DNA of 64,000 bases from Rhodospirillales bacterium (GTDB lineage: Bacteria > Pseudomonadota > Alphaproteobacteria > Micavibrionales > Micavibrionaceae). The position numbers and the translations under genes are program-made. This document shows, in pieces, positions 1-9,035 of this stretch. Below the pieces are notes generated by a model. It saw only the letters and a program-made list of their open reading frames with translations. It ran no database searches and was not told where the DNA came from. How positions within the stretch are numbered: position 1 is the first letter of the stretch; every line of letters starts with the position of its first letter. Where the stretch lies: positions 496,001-560,000 of the forward strand of contig JACKIU010000002.1 in NCBI GenBank assembly GCA_020638295.1, given 5' to 3'.

Positions 1-711
1 CCCCGAGCCCACGCGCCGCGCAAAATCCTGCAAAGCCTCACGGCGGTCGTTCAGCATCGCCATCTCCGCACTCAGCAAACCCAGCTCTTCCGCCAGAATG
101 GGGGAGTGCTCTGAAATTTCTTCCGCAACACGGTCAACCGTTTGCTCCAATCCAATCCCGCCTTGCACACAGATCAACATCATGTCCAGGGAATCGGGAA
201 ACGAGAGGTTAATCTCCTGCTGACGTTTCAAAATCTGGTTCTTAATCAGCACGTCAGGCAATTTATAACCAATAACCGCCGCCGTAAAAACCGACAGCAA
301 TTTCATCGTATCGGAAATTTCCTTATCGGTGTTCGACAACACCAAAACGGTAAACCCGGCCAGCAAGATAGGCAAGACCGCCTGCGCAATCATAAACTTA
401 ATCGGTGCATTCGGGCTGCGAATACCGGCCTGCAGCATTTTATCGCGCACCTTTTCCCCCATCGCGCCAGCGATCTGCTGAAATTTATACAGCGCCGCCA
501 TGGAATCCGCCGCAGACACATTCTTATCCTGCTTGGCTTTATGAATGCTGCCGTCGCGCGTCGCCTGAAAAAGGTCTTTTCTGCGTTTTTCGACGACCGA
601 TTTATAATGCTCCTTCTTCTCGCTTTTATTCAAAAACGGCAGTGCAAATGCTGCAAAAGACCCCGCAGCAAGAACCGCGCTCACCAGCGTAATAATAATT
701 TCATTATCCAT
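1..711 (-). CDS. tadC: TadC, Tad pilus inner-membrane platform protein (partial)
   Basis: Second GspF-type platform protein of the Tad (Flp, type IVc) pilus. With TadB it forms the inner-membrane base on which the CpaF ATPase acts. The frame is open from an ATG at 711 to the window edge (237 codons), so the C-terminus is missing. A hydrophobic stretch lies near residues 95-125, and the T2SSF domain begins around residue 170 with FPDSLDMMLICVQGGIGLEQ, the usual TadC signature. The start is only 5 bp after the tadB stop, so both are co-transcribed as the last genes of the cpa operon. Assignment as TadC rather than TadB rests on operon order and this motif. Confidence 0.9.
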   Translation of the reverse strand, partial: MDNEIIITLVSAVLAAGSFAAFALPFLNKSEKKEHYKSVVEKRRKDLFQATRDGSIHKAKQDKNVSAADSMAALYKFQQIAGAMGEKVRDKMLQAGIRSPNAPIKFMIAQAVLPILLAGFTVLVLSNTDKEISDTMKLLSVFTAAVIGYKLPDVLIKNQILKRQQEINLSFPDSLDMMLICVQGGIGLEQTVDRVAEEISEHSPILAEELGLLSAEMAMLNDRREALQDFARRVGSG

Positions 712-716
712 AACAT

Positions 717-1694
717 TTACACCTTAAAGTTAATCATGATCTTCATGACAAAAACACCTAAGCTCATCCAGGTCACGGCGCACGCCAGCAAGACATTTCC
801 GAACGGCTCGGTAAACAGCACGCTGATATATTCGTAATTCACAAAATACATCCCCGTAGCCACCAAAATGGGTAATGCCGCGATAATCGAGGCCGAAGCA
901 ATCGCTTCCGAAGACAACGCCTTAATCTTGCGCTTCAAACGGAACCGTGCACGGATCACGTTCGAAAGATTGGTCAGAACCTCCGACAGGCTGGAACCGG
1001 TCTGCGCCTGAATAGACAGCCCCGTGGCAAACATCTGCATCTCGGTCAACGGCATGCTGCGCGTCGCTTCAAGAGCCGCCTCAGCCAATGAAACCCCGAT
1101 CTTTTGCTTATCGTAAATCCGGCCCATTTCCTCGCCGACCGGCCCGGTAAATTCCCGCCCGATCATCGAAATCGCCTCGGACACCGGCATCCCGGCTTTC
1201 AGCAACCGCACACAGGCCTCCAGCGCGTCGGGAAATTCTTCCAGAAATTTCTTCTGCCGCCGCGCTGCCATTTTTTTAACCACCAGCCGCGGAATCCCCA
1301 ACAAACCGATAACCGCCAGAGCCAACAAGACATGCAAAGGCTGGCCCATCAATTTGGCCGCCCCAACCAGCACTACCATCAACAGCACGGAAAAAAGCCA
1401 ATACTGCTTAACGGAAATACTTAAGCCCGCCTGCATCAGCATCATCGACAACGTTGTCTTTTTTTTGCCAGACGCTTCCTCGGCCTTGGATTCTTTCAGC
1501 TTTTTCGCCAAATCGTCCCGGCGCTTATCCTTCACGCCTTTTTCGTTCTTGGGCGAAGCCGCAGCGCCATGCCCCTGAATCTTACCGTAAAGCTTTTTCC
1601 GGCGCGCACTTTCCTGACTGGCTGTAAACGCGAGCGCCATACCGACAATCAGCAGGGTAATAACACCAATCAAAATGATTTGAATCATCGACAT
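717..1694 (-). CDS. tadB: TadB, Tad pilus inner-membrane platform protein
   Basis: GspF-family inner-membrane protein that partners TadC in the Tad pilus assembly machine. The 325 residues fit the family. There is an N-terminal membrane helix (IQIILIGVITLLIVGMALAF), a charged Lys-rich linker at about residues 30-80, a central hydrophobic pair near 100-140, the T2SSF domain at about 155-280 (EFPDALEACVRLLKAGMPVS) and C-terminal helices. It follows cpaF but is separated from it by about 150 bp containing a long imperfect palindrome, so its expression may be tuned independently of the upstream ATPase. ATG codons at 1694 and 1688 are both possible starts. Confidence 0.93.
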   Translation of the reverse strand: MSMIQIILIGVITLLIVGMALAFTASQESARRKKLYGKIQGHGAAASPKNEKGVKDKRRDDLAKKLKESKAEEASGKKKTTLSMMLMQAGLSISVKQYWLFSVLLMVVLVGAAKLMGQPLHVLLALAVIGLLGIPRLVVKKMAARRQKKFLEEFPDALEACVRLLKAGMPVSEAISMIGREFTGPVGEEMGRIYDKQKIGVSLAEAALEATRSMPLTEMQMFATGLSIQAQTGSSLSEVLTNLSNVIRARFRLKRKIKALSSEAIASASIIAALPILVATGMYFVNYEYISVLFTEPFGNVLLACAVTWMSLGVFVMKIMINFKV

Positions 1695-1721
1695 GAACTC
1701 AAAACCTTATTTAAACAAAGT

Positions 1722-1846
1722 GAATTTCTATTAGGGAACGGCGAAAATGCTTATTTTTAAAAACCCGGATCGCAGCATATATTTCGATATGTGAGAACCG
1801 GAAGTTTTAAAAATAAGCATTTGCAGCCCTCCATAATAGAAATTTT
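1722..1846. repeat. Long imperfect palindrome between cpaF and tadB
   Basis: Two arms of about 40 nt face each other. The left arm (about 1722-1762) contains ATTTCTATTAGGG and AAATGCTTATTTTTAAAA. The right arm (about 1805-1845) carries the near-exact reverse complement, with AAAATAAGCATTT and AATAGAAATTTT. A smaller internal hairpin (CATAT/ATATG, flanked by CCGG) fills the centre. The element occupies nearly the whole gap and touches the cpaF stop codon. Transcribed within the cpa operon it would form a very stable mRNA hairpin, suggesting an attenuator, an RNase processing site or a small MITE-like insertion. Confidence 0.75.
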
Positions 1847-3506
1847 AATCGAAAGCGCCTTCCATAGCATCAAGGACGAGCTGATCAACGCCAAACTGAC
1901 GGGCTTTATCAAAGAATTTCGGCCGCAGACCGGTCGCGCGGTGTCTGGTAATCAGCTTCCCGTTGTCATCCTCACCTTCAATATCAAGGACGAACAGATC
2001 CTGCATCGTGACAACCTCACCCTCCATCCCCGTGATCTCGGTCACATGGGTTGTTTTACGAGAACCGTCACGCAAACGCTGCACCTGAATAATGCATTGC
2101 ACCGCACCGGCAATTTGCTCACGCACCGCCTGCTGCGGCAAATTCAAACCGCCCATCGCGATCATGTTTTCCATACGCGAAAGCGCTTCACGCGGGTTGT
2201 TGGCGTGCACCGTACCCATTGATCCGTCGTGACCTGTGTTCATCGCCTGCAACAAGTCAAACGCCTCCGACCCGCGCACCTCACCCACGATAATTCGCTC
2301 CGGGCGCATCCGCAGGCAATTCTTCACCAGATCGCGCATCGTCACCTCACCAACCCCTTCAAGGTTGGGCGGGCGCGTTTCCAGACGCACCACGTGCGGC
2401 TGTTGCAGTTGCAACTCGCAAGCATCTTCACAGGTAATAATCCGCTCACCCGGTTCGATATATCGCGTCAGACAGTTTAGCATCGTCGTCTTACCCGAAC
2501 CCGTACCTCCCGATACAAGAACGTTCACCCGGCAACGACCGATCGCCATAATCAGCTTCGCACAGGATGGCGTCATCGATCCGAATTCCTGCAATTTCTC
2601 CAGCGTCAGCTTGTCTTTGGTAAATTTACGGATAGTCATGCACGCCCCATCCACGGCCAGCGGCGGGATAATCACGTTCACCCGCGACCCGTCAGGCAAG
2701 CGCGCGTCACAAATCGGCGAAGCTTCATCAACCCGGCGGCCAATCGCCCCCACAATCCGCTGACAGATCGTCGTTAAATGCTGGTTATCGCGAAATTTGA
2801 TCCGCGCTTTTTCAATCTTGCCCTTCACCTCGATATAGGTCGTATCCGGGCCGTTAATCATGATATCGGCGATATCATCACGCTCCAGCAATTCCTCCAG
2901 CGGACCGAAACCAAGCATGTCATCGGCGCATTCCTTGGCAATCGACTGCAACTCAGCCGCCGTCAGATCGAGGTTACGGAACCGGGCAATCTCCTCAACC
3001 GCGCTCAAGACCTCCTCGCGCGCCGCCTTGGATTCCATATTCGCCAGAGCCTTCAGGTCAATCCCGTCCCGCAGATCCAGCCAAATCCGGTTACGCGAGC
3101 GCTGCAGCCGCAACGCCGTTATCGAATCCGTACTGCTAACTTCTTCATCCTCATGCCCATGAAGATCATGCGCAAAAGGATCGTCAGAAGGCTTGTCCTT
3201 TTTCGGTGCCGACGCGGCCTTTTTTGCCGGAACTTCCGGTGCAGCCTGGACAGTCTCGGCAACAGCGGCAATCTCCGACTTTTCCTCCGGCTCAGACTTT
3301 TTCTCAAGCGCATCTCCAAGCCCCGCCAGCATTTCAACGGAAGCCGGCGCAGGCTTATCATCTTTCTTCGCGGCTTCTTTTACCGGAGCAGGAGCAGGAG
3401 TAGGCGCGCCCGCCTTTTCCACTTTCTTCTCGGCAGGCTTCCCTGACGGCTTCGGCTTGGCCGGAGACGTCGGAGAACTTGGTTCTGAAGCTTTCTTTCC
3501 AAACAT
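1845..3506 (-). CDS. cpaF: CpaF/TadA, Tad pilus assembly ATPase
   Basis: Cytoplasmic hexameric secretion ATPase (GspE/VirB11 superfamily) that powers extension, and in Tad systems also retraction, of the Flp pilus. It has 553 residues. The first ~120 are a low-complexity Pro/Ala/Lys/Glu-rich region, longer than in many CpaF proteins. The ATPase domain follows with Walker A GGTGSGKTT at 333-341, an acidic Walker-B-like RIIVGEVRG near 404-412, and a His box GHDGSMGTVHANN at about 425-437. The stop overlaps the edge of the palindrome before tadB. It lies directly downstream of cpaE, as in Caulobacter. Confidence 0.96.
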   Translation of the reverse strand: MFGKKASEPSSPTSPAKPKPSGKPAEKKVEKAGAPTPAPAPVKEAAKKDDKPAPASVEMLAGLGDALEKKSEPEEKSEIAAVAETVQAAPEVPAKKAASAPKKDKPSDDPFAHDLHGHEDEEVSSTDSITALRLQRSRNRIWLDLRDGIDLKALANMESKAAREEVLSAVEEIARFRNLDLTAAELQSIAKECADDMLGFGPLEELLERDDIADIMINGPDTTYIEVKGKIEKARIKFRDNQHLTTICQRIVGAIGRRVDEASPICDARLPDGSRVNVIIPPLAVDGACMTIRKFTKDKLTLEKLQEFGSMTPSCAKLIMAIGRCRVNVLVSGGTGSGKTTMLNCLTRYIEPGERIITCEDACELQLQQPHVVRLETRPPNLEGVGEVTMRDLVKNCLRMRPERIIVGEVRGSEAFDLLQAMNTGHDGSMGTVHANNPREALSRMENMIAMGGLNLPQQAVREQIAGAVQCIIQVQRLRDGSRKTTHVTEITGMEGEVVTMQDLFVLDIEGEDDNGKLITRHRATGLRPKFFDKARQFGVDQLVLDAMEGAFD

Positions 3507-3555
3507 GAAAACAGACTTTCTTCTACTTTATAGTCCAGACAAGACAGCCCCGGAT

Positions 3556-4812
3556 TTATCTTTTAGCTTTCAACTTGCCAAGCAAGCCATCAAGAAAACC
3601 ACCGGCTGCCGCACTTTCATCATCAGAAGATTCAAGCGCAACCTCGGTCAGAGATTTTTTCAACACCGGCAACAACGTGCTTTGGATCAAGGCGCGCGCC
3701 GCTTTATCATCGGTCAGCTTGCGGCTGTCACTTTCGTTGCCGAGAAACATCTTGGCATCATAAGGTAAATACGCCGCAACACTAAATTCCATAGCCTTTT
3801 CAATATCCGACTTTGAAACTTCATTCGCTACGGCCTCGCCCTGCATGTTAACAATCAGGCTTACCGCCTCATCTTCACCGCCGCGCACCTCCTTGATCTC
3901 GTGAATCAGACTGCGCGCCAGCCGCAAGGCCGACAAAGTCGGTGTTGCGGCAATCAAAATCTGGTTCGCCCGCGCCAGCACGGTCTTCTGCAAAGCGCCT
4001 GAAGATTGCGACAAATCAACCACCACAAACGGATATTTGAGCATCAGCATATCAATCAGCTTTTCCAACTGCTCGGGGCTGGCCCCTTCTTCGAGCATCA
4101 CATCCCCACCCGTGGCAAGAACGCTCAGCTTCTCACTGGCCGGGTGCAGCATGCGTTTCAAACTGTCTTCATCATTATTCTCAGCCGCGCGCACCGCTTC
4201 GTTTAACGTCGTACTCGGCTCAAAACCAAGCCCAACCCCCAAAGTCGACCACCCGCCGGACGTATCGAGCAAGATCGTCTTTTGGCCCAAAATTTCACTG
4301 AGTCCGCAAGCCAGCGCCTCTGAAAGAATAGACGCGCCAACCCCGCCTTTCGATCCCATAATCGCGATAAGACGGCTGCCGGTCACACCGATCTTCTCAA
4401 CCAGCGCCCTGGCGACGACCTCGCCAAGCTGTGACGATGAAACCGGACGCACGAGATAATCGCTCACGCCCATATCGATCAAACGCCGGTACAAATTCAC
4501 ATCATTGTCCGGCCCGATAATAATCGCCGATGTTCCGGCCTCACAATGCCCGGCCAACTCCTCAAGCCGCCCCGTAAAACCTTCATCAATCACATCGGTC
4601 TGGATAATAACCAACTGCGGCGATGCGATATCCCTATAGGTCGAGATTGCTGCTTCAACATCACCTTCTTCATCCTGAACACTAACGCGGGCAAACCGCC
4701 AGTCATCTACGAGATCTCTGGCGGCCTGTAATGTCCCTTGGTCTTTTGAATAAACAGCAACACTCGATGCAGGAAGCAATATTGAGGTTGCCTGGCTGTC
4801 CACCTCGCTCAT
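3556..4812 (-). CDS. cpaE: CpaE/TadZ, Tad pilus localisation ATPase-like protein
   Basis: ParA/MinD-superfamily protein that positions the Tad apparatus at the pole. The N-terminal ~130 residues are a receiver-like (atypical REC) domain. The ATPase-like domain follows, with a degenerate P-loop SKGGVGAS near residues 154-161 in which the second Lys of KGGxGKT is replaced by Ala. Such atypical loops are known in the TadZ family, so the protein may bind nucleotide weakly or act as a scaffold. A Walker-B-like segment is FVVVDLSQ. It sits between cpaD and cpaF on the minus strand. Confidence 0.9.
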   Translation of the reverse strand: MSEVDSQATSILLPASSVAVYSKDQGTLQAARDLVDDWRFARVSVQDEEGDVEAAISTYRDIASPQLVIIQTDVIDEGFTGRLEELAGHCEAGTSAIIIGPDNDVNLYRRLIDMGVSDYLVRPVSSSQLGEVVARALVEKIGVTGSRLIAIMGSKGGVGASILSEALACGLSEILGQKTILLDTSGGWSTLGVGLGFEPSTTLNEAVRAAENNDEDSLKRMLHPASEKLSVLATGGDVMLEEGASPEQLEKLIDMLMLKYPFVVVDLSQSSGALQKTVLARANQILIAATPTLSALRLARSLIHEIKEVRGGEDEAVSLIVNMQGEAVANEVSKSDIEKAMEFSVAAYLPYDAKMFLGNESDSRKLTDDKAARALIQSTLLPVLKKSLTEVALESSDDESAAAGGFLDGLLGKLKAKR

Positions 4813-4906
4813 TCGTCTTTACTTATCCTCGTCCGTCATACATATTACAAACTGCTAATAATTATAATTTCATATATTTAAGACTTTATGAGCGCCCTTG
4901 ATAAAC

Positions 4907-5575
4907 TTACTCGCCGGTTGAGCTCTCACCACCGAGAGGCTCATTCGGCACGCCCATGCGGTAGACTTCAACCGTATTGCTCATCCGGCGCCCGTCAGTC
5001 GTCATATCTGTAACGCCCTGCCCTTTAAGATCTTTGGGGCGCACCTGACGCGCAAACAAAGTCTCGGTCGTACAGCCCAGCCTGTAGTCTTCATCAACCT
5101 TAACGTCCAAATCATCAAAACCAGAAATTGCTCCGCAATCCTTCGGTGCCAGAGCATTATAGGCCGTATAGGAAATCATCGCATTCATCCCGCCGGAACC
5201 GTTAACCGGCAGGATATTTGCATCAACATCGCGAATGCCCGCATTGCGCATTTCATTGACAATCCGCGCAGCCTCGTCACTGGCATGCATCGCATTGGCT
5301 GATTTGGATTTCGGATCATACGTCACAGTCAAAGCCACCGGGCCATCTCCGTGTTTATCGTAATGTTTGGCCAAACCTTGCACCGCTGCGCCGCTCAGTT
5401 CAGAAGCCGGCAGCGTATCGGAAAAAGTCTCTTCCTGAACCTGCAAACGGTTTTGATTGAGCTGCGTCGGTTCAGACAAACACCCGCTCAAAACCATCGC
5501 CAGCGCAATCATCGCCAAAATCGTATAGGGTAAAGATACGGCCCATTTATGTTTTGCATTTTTAACTTCAGACAT
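4907..5575 (-). CDS. cpaD: CpaD, Tad pilus assembly lipoprotein
   Basis: Outer-membrane-associated lipoprotein (CpaD/RcpB family) thought to act with the CpaC secretin. A signal segment ends in the lipobox LSGC near residue 32, predicting lipidation. Further conserved family features are a Tyr-rich central region and a late Cys in LGCTTETLF. The frame can extend to a GTG at 5584, but that codon lies inside the AAGGGG Shine-Dalgarno, so the ATG at 5575 is chosen (222 residues). It starts just after the cpaC stop (5588). Confidence 0.88.
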   Translation of the reverse strand: MSEVKNAKHKWAVSLPYTILAMIALAMVLSGCLSEPTQLNQNRLQVQEETFSDTLPASELSGAAVQGLAKHYDKHGDGPVALTVTYDPKSKSANAMHASDEAARIVNEMRNAGIRDVDANILPVNGSGGMNAMISYTAYNALAPKDCGAISGFDDLDVKVDEDYRLGCTTETLFARQVRPKDLKGQGVTDMTTDGRRMSNTVEVYRMGVPNEPLGGESSTGE

Positions 5576-5587
5576 CTCAATCACCCC

Positions 5588-7072
5588 TTAATCCAGCAAA
5601 TACCCGAACCGCTCATCCAGCGCGAAAATCTCGTCATCCTCAACCTCGTAGTTGCGGCGAATATTGGCCGCAAAGGCCTGAGCAAGCGGATTACTTTCCT
5701 GTTTAGGCACCGGTGCAGCGCGATCTTCCTCTGCATAAGGCTCAACCAGATACGGCGTTACAATCACCACAAGCTCGGTTTCACTGCGTTGAAAACTGTC
5801 GGACTTCACAAGATCACCCAGAACGGGCGTCTTGCTGATCCCCGGCAAACCGGTCATCCCTTTCAACGCATCCGAGCGCAAGATCCCGGCAATCATCAAA
5901 CTGCCGCCGCTGGGAATCTCCACGGTCGTTTCGGCCCGGCGAATATCCAGCCCCGGCACCACCAGATCGGCCAGCGTCACCGCACTTTCATAATCCAGCG
6001 ACGATACCTCGGTATTCATCTGCAAACTGATCCGCTTGTTTGAAAGCACAACCGGACGGAAATTCAAAGACACCCCAAATTCTCGGTATTCGATAATAAT
6101 ATTCCCGATCTGGTCACGCCCCGCAGGCACAGGAAACTCACCGCCGGCCAAAAACCCGGCTTGCTCCCCGGACACCGCCGTCAAATTCGGCTCCGCCAAA
6201 ATATTCACCAGATTACGCTCTTCCAGCGCATTCAATTCAATCGCCGCCAAACCAAGCCCGCGAACACCTGTATCAACCAGCGCACTCCCGATCGCCGCCG
6301 CATCCTGAGATAACGCAATCCCCGCGCCCGTTCCAAAGATCACCTGATCGCCGCGCGACGTTGCACTCGAACCCGGATTACCGCCAAACAAAGTCGTCGC
6401 CGACAACTCATTCGGGTCGTTCAAATATGTTTCCACACCCAATTCTTTCAAAGCCGTGCGCGAAGCCTCCATAATCTTAACTTGCAGCATCACCTGCTGC
6501 TCGCCCCGCACATCAAGTAAATTGGAAATCAACTCATCGATAGGATCGCTTTCATCCTGCAAGTCACTGACATAATGACCGACAATATTCGCAATCTTCG
6601 AAGCCACCTCAGGATTGGACACCGTTCCGGTCAACAAAATCTGATCATGAATAGCCCCAACCTTAACCGTTTCTTCCGGATACAGTTCCTCAACCAGCGC
6701 CTGAATAGCCTGCAAATCATAGGCAACATGCAAATCAATCCGCTTGACGATATTCCCGGCCGCATCCAGCGCGATAATATTCGTATCCCCGACATTAACC
6801 CCAACGACGTACAGATTGTTACTCTGCACAGCCATCACATCCACGATAGAAGGATCAGCCACCAGCACATCGGAAACATCGCCATCAACCGAAACCAAAT
6901 CCGCCTTACCCAGCGTAATAATCAAAGGTCCATCCTTTTTCATTTCGCTCTGGATCGTTTCCAAATCCCCTTTGGCTGCCATCACCGCCAAAGGCGCCAT
7001 AAACACAGCCAGCACCGCCACCAAAGCCAGCGCCACCTTAATTCTGGATAAATACGTGGACATCGTCATCAT
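5588..7072 (-). CDS. cpaC: CpaC/RcpA, Tad pilus outer-membrane secretin
   Basis: Type II/III secretin family channel through which the Flp pilus crosses the outer membrane. It has 494 residues: a signal peptide (first ~32, ending AVMAAKG), the pilus-specific N-domain with a BON-like segment (to about residue 190), and the secretin domain at about 200-430, including LAEPNLTAVSGEQAGFLAGG and VPAGRDQ, then VEIPSGGSLMIAGIL. The C-terminal tail of ~50 residues is hydrophilic. ATG codons at 7072, 7069 and 7063 compete. No strong Shine-Dalgarno decides between them. Confidence 0.95.
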   Translation of the reverse strand: MMTMSTYLSRIKVALALVAVLAVFMAPLAVMAAKGDLETIQSEMKKDGPLIITLGKADLVSVDGDVSDVLVADPSIVDVMAVQSNNLYVVGVNVGDTNIIALDAAGNIVKRIDLHVAYDLQAIQALVEELYPEETVKVGAIHDQILLTGTVSNPEVASKIANIVGHYVSDLQDESDPIDELISNLLDVRGEQQVMLQVKIMEASRTALKELGVETYLNDPNELSATTLFGGNPGSSATSRGDQVIFGTGAGIALSQDAAAIGSALVDTGVRGLGLAAIELNALEERNLVNILAEPNLTAVSGEQAGFLAGGEFPVPAGRDQIGNIIIEYREFGVSLNFRPVVLSNKRISLQMNTEVSSLDYESAVTLADLVVPGLDIRRAETTVEIPSGGSLMIAGILRSDALKGMTGLPGISKTPVLGDLVKSDSFQRSETELVVIVTPYLVEPYAEEDRAAPVPKQESNPLAQAFAANIRRNYEVEDDEIFALDERFGYLLD

Positions 7073-7139
7073 TGATAAGACTTTCAGTTGGTTACGCAGA
7101 AAAAAGAAACAGAATTAAAAGCAAGGACTGCTAAAGGAC

Positions 7140-8024
7140 TTAACGGGCAGGAATTGCCGTGACTTGTTCGCCACTATAGATTCGCACAATATTGCGATTA
7201 ATTCCAGCCTCCTTTTTGATTTTTTCATATTCGGCATAGACCTCGTCACCCATATTCGTCAGACGCGCATCCGAAACCGTTGGCCACTGCTTTTCAAAAG
7301 GTTGGTCATCGCCAACCGCACGCAGCGCTAAGGTCAACTCCCCCAGCTCTGAAGCCAGAAACAGCCGCTCGGCATCCTGCGCCCCGACAGCCAACGTCAC
7401 AGTCTTACCGACCTTAATCGTGTCTTCCTCAGGACGCTCAGCCGTCTGGTCAACCGCCAGAACCTTTACATTTTGCAAAATAGTCTCGGTCGCCATTTTG
7501 CTCAGATTGAGCGCAATCATCTTGGTAATCTCGGGATTATCATCATCAGTGCGCACGCTTTCCTTATAGGTCAAAATCACATCGACAAAGTCGCCTGGGC
7601 CGATAAACCCGCCCACCATACTGGAAGCAGACACCTCAATCGCCACAGCGCGCTGACCCGGCTCAAGCGTAGCCGCCACCATGTTACCTTTAACCTGACC
7701 CAACATCGCCGACTTCATCACCGGTTCGCCTTCGGCCACATCACGCCCCAGACGCCCCTCAAGAGCCTCAATCGGTGATTGTTCGTCCTGACGCAAAACC
7801 GCACCGGGAAAAACGCTGCTCTTCGGCCATTCCTGCCAGCGCGTATCCCCGTCTTTGATCTCACGCCCGATCGCCAGATCCTTCGACGCGACCAGAACCT
7901 CAACCTTGGCTTCCTGAAGTGCGGCTTCTTCTTTCTTGCCGCCAAGCGTCACCTGCACCAGCATCGCGACCAATACAGCCACCAGCACGGCGCCGCCAAG
8001 GACAATGAGAATATTCTTATTCAT
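7140..8024 (-). CDS. cpaB: CpaB/RcpC, Tad pilus periplasmic assembly protein
   Basis: CpaB/RcpC family protein, membrane-anchored with a periplasmic SAF domain, associated with the secretin of the Tad pilus. One N-terminal helix (ILIVLGGAVLVAVLVAMLVQ) is followed by the SAF domain (about residues 40-110, VLVASKDLAIGREI) and the RcpC region with GFIGPGDFVDVILTY. The open frame extends upstream to 8096, but a GAAGAGG-like Shine-Dalgarno precedes the ATG at 8024, giving 294 residues with a clean signal anchor. The 157-bp gap before it, after cpaA, shows no clear terminator. Confidence 0.92.
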   Translation of the reverse strand: MNKNILIVLGGAVLVAVLVAMLVQVTLGGKKEEAALQEAKVEVLVASKDLAIGREIKDGDTRWQEWPKSSVFPGAVLRQDEQSPIEALEGRLGRDVAEGEPVMKSAMLGQVKGNMVAATLEPGQRAVAIEVSASSMVGGFIGPGDFVDVILTYKESVRTDDDNPEITKMIALNLSKMATETILQNVKVLAVDQTAERPEEDTIKVGKTVTLAVGAQDAERLFLASELGELTLALRAVGDDQPFEKQWPTVSDARLTNMGDEVYAEYEKIKKEAGINRNIVRIYSGEQVTAIPAR

Positions 8025-8181
8025 AACAAAACCTCTTCCGGTTTTTTGAGTATTTTGAAAATCTGGTAAAGGACGCAGCAAAGCCCGAACGGGCAAAAAA
8101 AGTGTCTATTATCATGATGCGCCCATTTTCTTAAGAAAGCGTGAAACAGAGAAAATATGAGAAAAACAGGCGCTTGGAAGA

Positions 8182-8745
8182 CTACTCAATGACAAAGGAT
8201 GACAGAACGTCCAGATCAAAATACCCTATTTTGACAAAAGATGCCAGCGCGCCGAACACAATCGCCACACCATAGGGCACTTTACTGGCTCCACCCTGCA
8301 CCTGCGCCACCCAGCTCTCAGGCTTCGGCTCTTTCACCGGCGTCCATTTTTTAAGCGCCAGAGCTGTTAACGCCAACAAACCGCCGATAACACTCATATA
8401 GAAAATAAACGGCACCAGCCCCTTTAATCCGGCCCACAGCGCTAGCCCTGTCGCAAGTTTAGAGTCCCCAGCCCCCATCAGTTTGCCCATAAACATCGCC
8501 AGCGTGATGAGAAACACGATCAGAGCGGCGATAAGATGTGAGGGCAATGAGGCAAAGACATCATCGCGCCCGCCCATCCACAACGCCCCGTAACAAACAA
8601 TAAAAGCGCCAACAACAATGACCGTATAGACATTCGGAATCGTCATGCCGCGCAAATCGGATTGCGCCGCCAAAATACCCGTCCCGGCCACCACAAACAA
8701 ACACATCAGAAAAACGATAAGCAAAAGCATGACCCATACCTTCAA
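8182..8745 (-). CDS. cpaA: CpaA/TadV, prepilin peptidase (A24 family)
   Basis: Membrane aspartic peptidase that cleaves the Flp prepilin and TadE/F pseudopilin leaders. It has 187 residues with about five membrane helices. Both catalytic Asp regions of the A24 family are visible: SDLRGMTIPN near residue 30 and GAGDSKLATG near residue 91. It lacks the methyltransferase half of classical PilD, as is usual for TadV/CpaA. It starts 17 bp after the second Flp pilin gene. Confidence 0.93.
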   Translation of the reverse strand: MKVWVMLLLIVFLMCLFVVAGTGILAAQSDLRGMTIPNVYTVIVVGAFIVCYGALWMGGRDDVFASLPSHLIAALIVFLITLAMFMGKLMGAGDSKLATGLALWAGLKGLVPFIFYMSVIGGLLALTALALKKWTPVKEPKPESWVAQVQGGASKVPYGVAIVFGALASFVKIGYFDLDVLSSFVIE

Positions 8746-8762
8746 AGAAAATTCAAAGACAA

Positions 8763-8957
8763 TTACGGACCGGCAAAACCCGCCTCAACATCCTCGAATA
8801 TCGCCAGAATTTCATCACCCAGCGTATAGACGACCGCAGAAATTGCCAGCGCAATACCGGCCGCAATCAACGCATATTCTATCGCCGTTGCGCCCGCGCA
8901 CTCAGCACGAAATTTTTGTAGAAAAAGAGAAAGAGAAATAAGAAACTGGACAAACAT
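8763..8957 (-). CDS. Flp/Fap-type pilin, second copy
   Basis: Second Flp-family pilin. It has a short leader, the processing-site motif GATAIEYALIAAGIALAIS (Gly then x-T-x-I-E-Y) and a short C-terminal tail ending FEDVEAGFAGP. It is closely similar in its core to the pilin encoded just upstream (9036-9215) but has a more hydrophobic leader (FVQFLISLSLFLQ) in place of a charged one. The open frame extends to a GTG at 8999, but that codon lies inside a terminator hairpin; ATG codons at 8987 and 8957 are the realistic starts, and 8957 gives a leader of typical length. It may be a minor pilin, or a major pilin used under other conditions. Confidence 0.85.
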   Translation of the reverse strand: MFVQFLISLSLFLQKFRAECAGATAIEYALIAAGIALAISAVVYTLGDEILAIFEDVEAGFAGP

Positions 8958-8989
8958 ATTCACGCGCCCCAACCCGGAAAAGGTCATAA

Positions 8990-9019
8990 AAAAGCCCACC
9001 CATTCACGGGTGGGCTTTT
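8990..9019 (-). terminator. Hairpin terminator after the major Flp pilin
   Basis: Read on the minus strand, AAAGCCCACCC and GGGTGGGCTTT form an 11-bp perfect stem around a 6-nt loop, followed by a run of T. It starts 17 bp after the pilin stop. It should end most transcripts after the highly expressed first pilin while letting some through into the second pilin and cpaA-tadC. Confidence 0.85.
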
Positions 9020-9035
9020 AAATAAATCACCAAAA

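Noticed and set aside
142..837. Long plus-strand open frame opposite tadC/tadB (231 codons) and many similar ones across the window
   Set aside because: They are antisense to clearly conserved minus-strand genes, have Arg/His/Gln-rich compositions typical of antisense frames and no motif.
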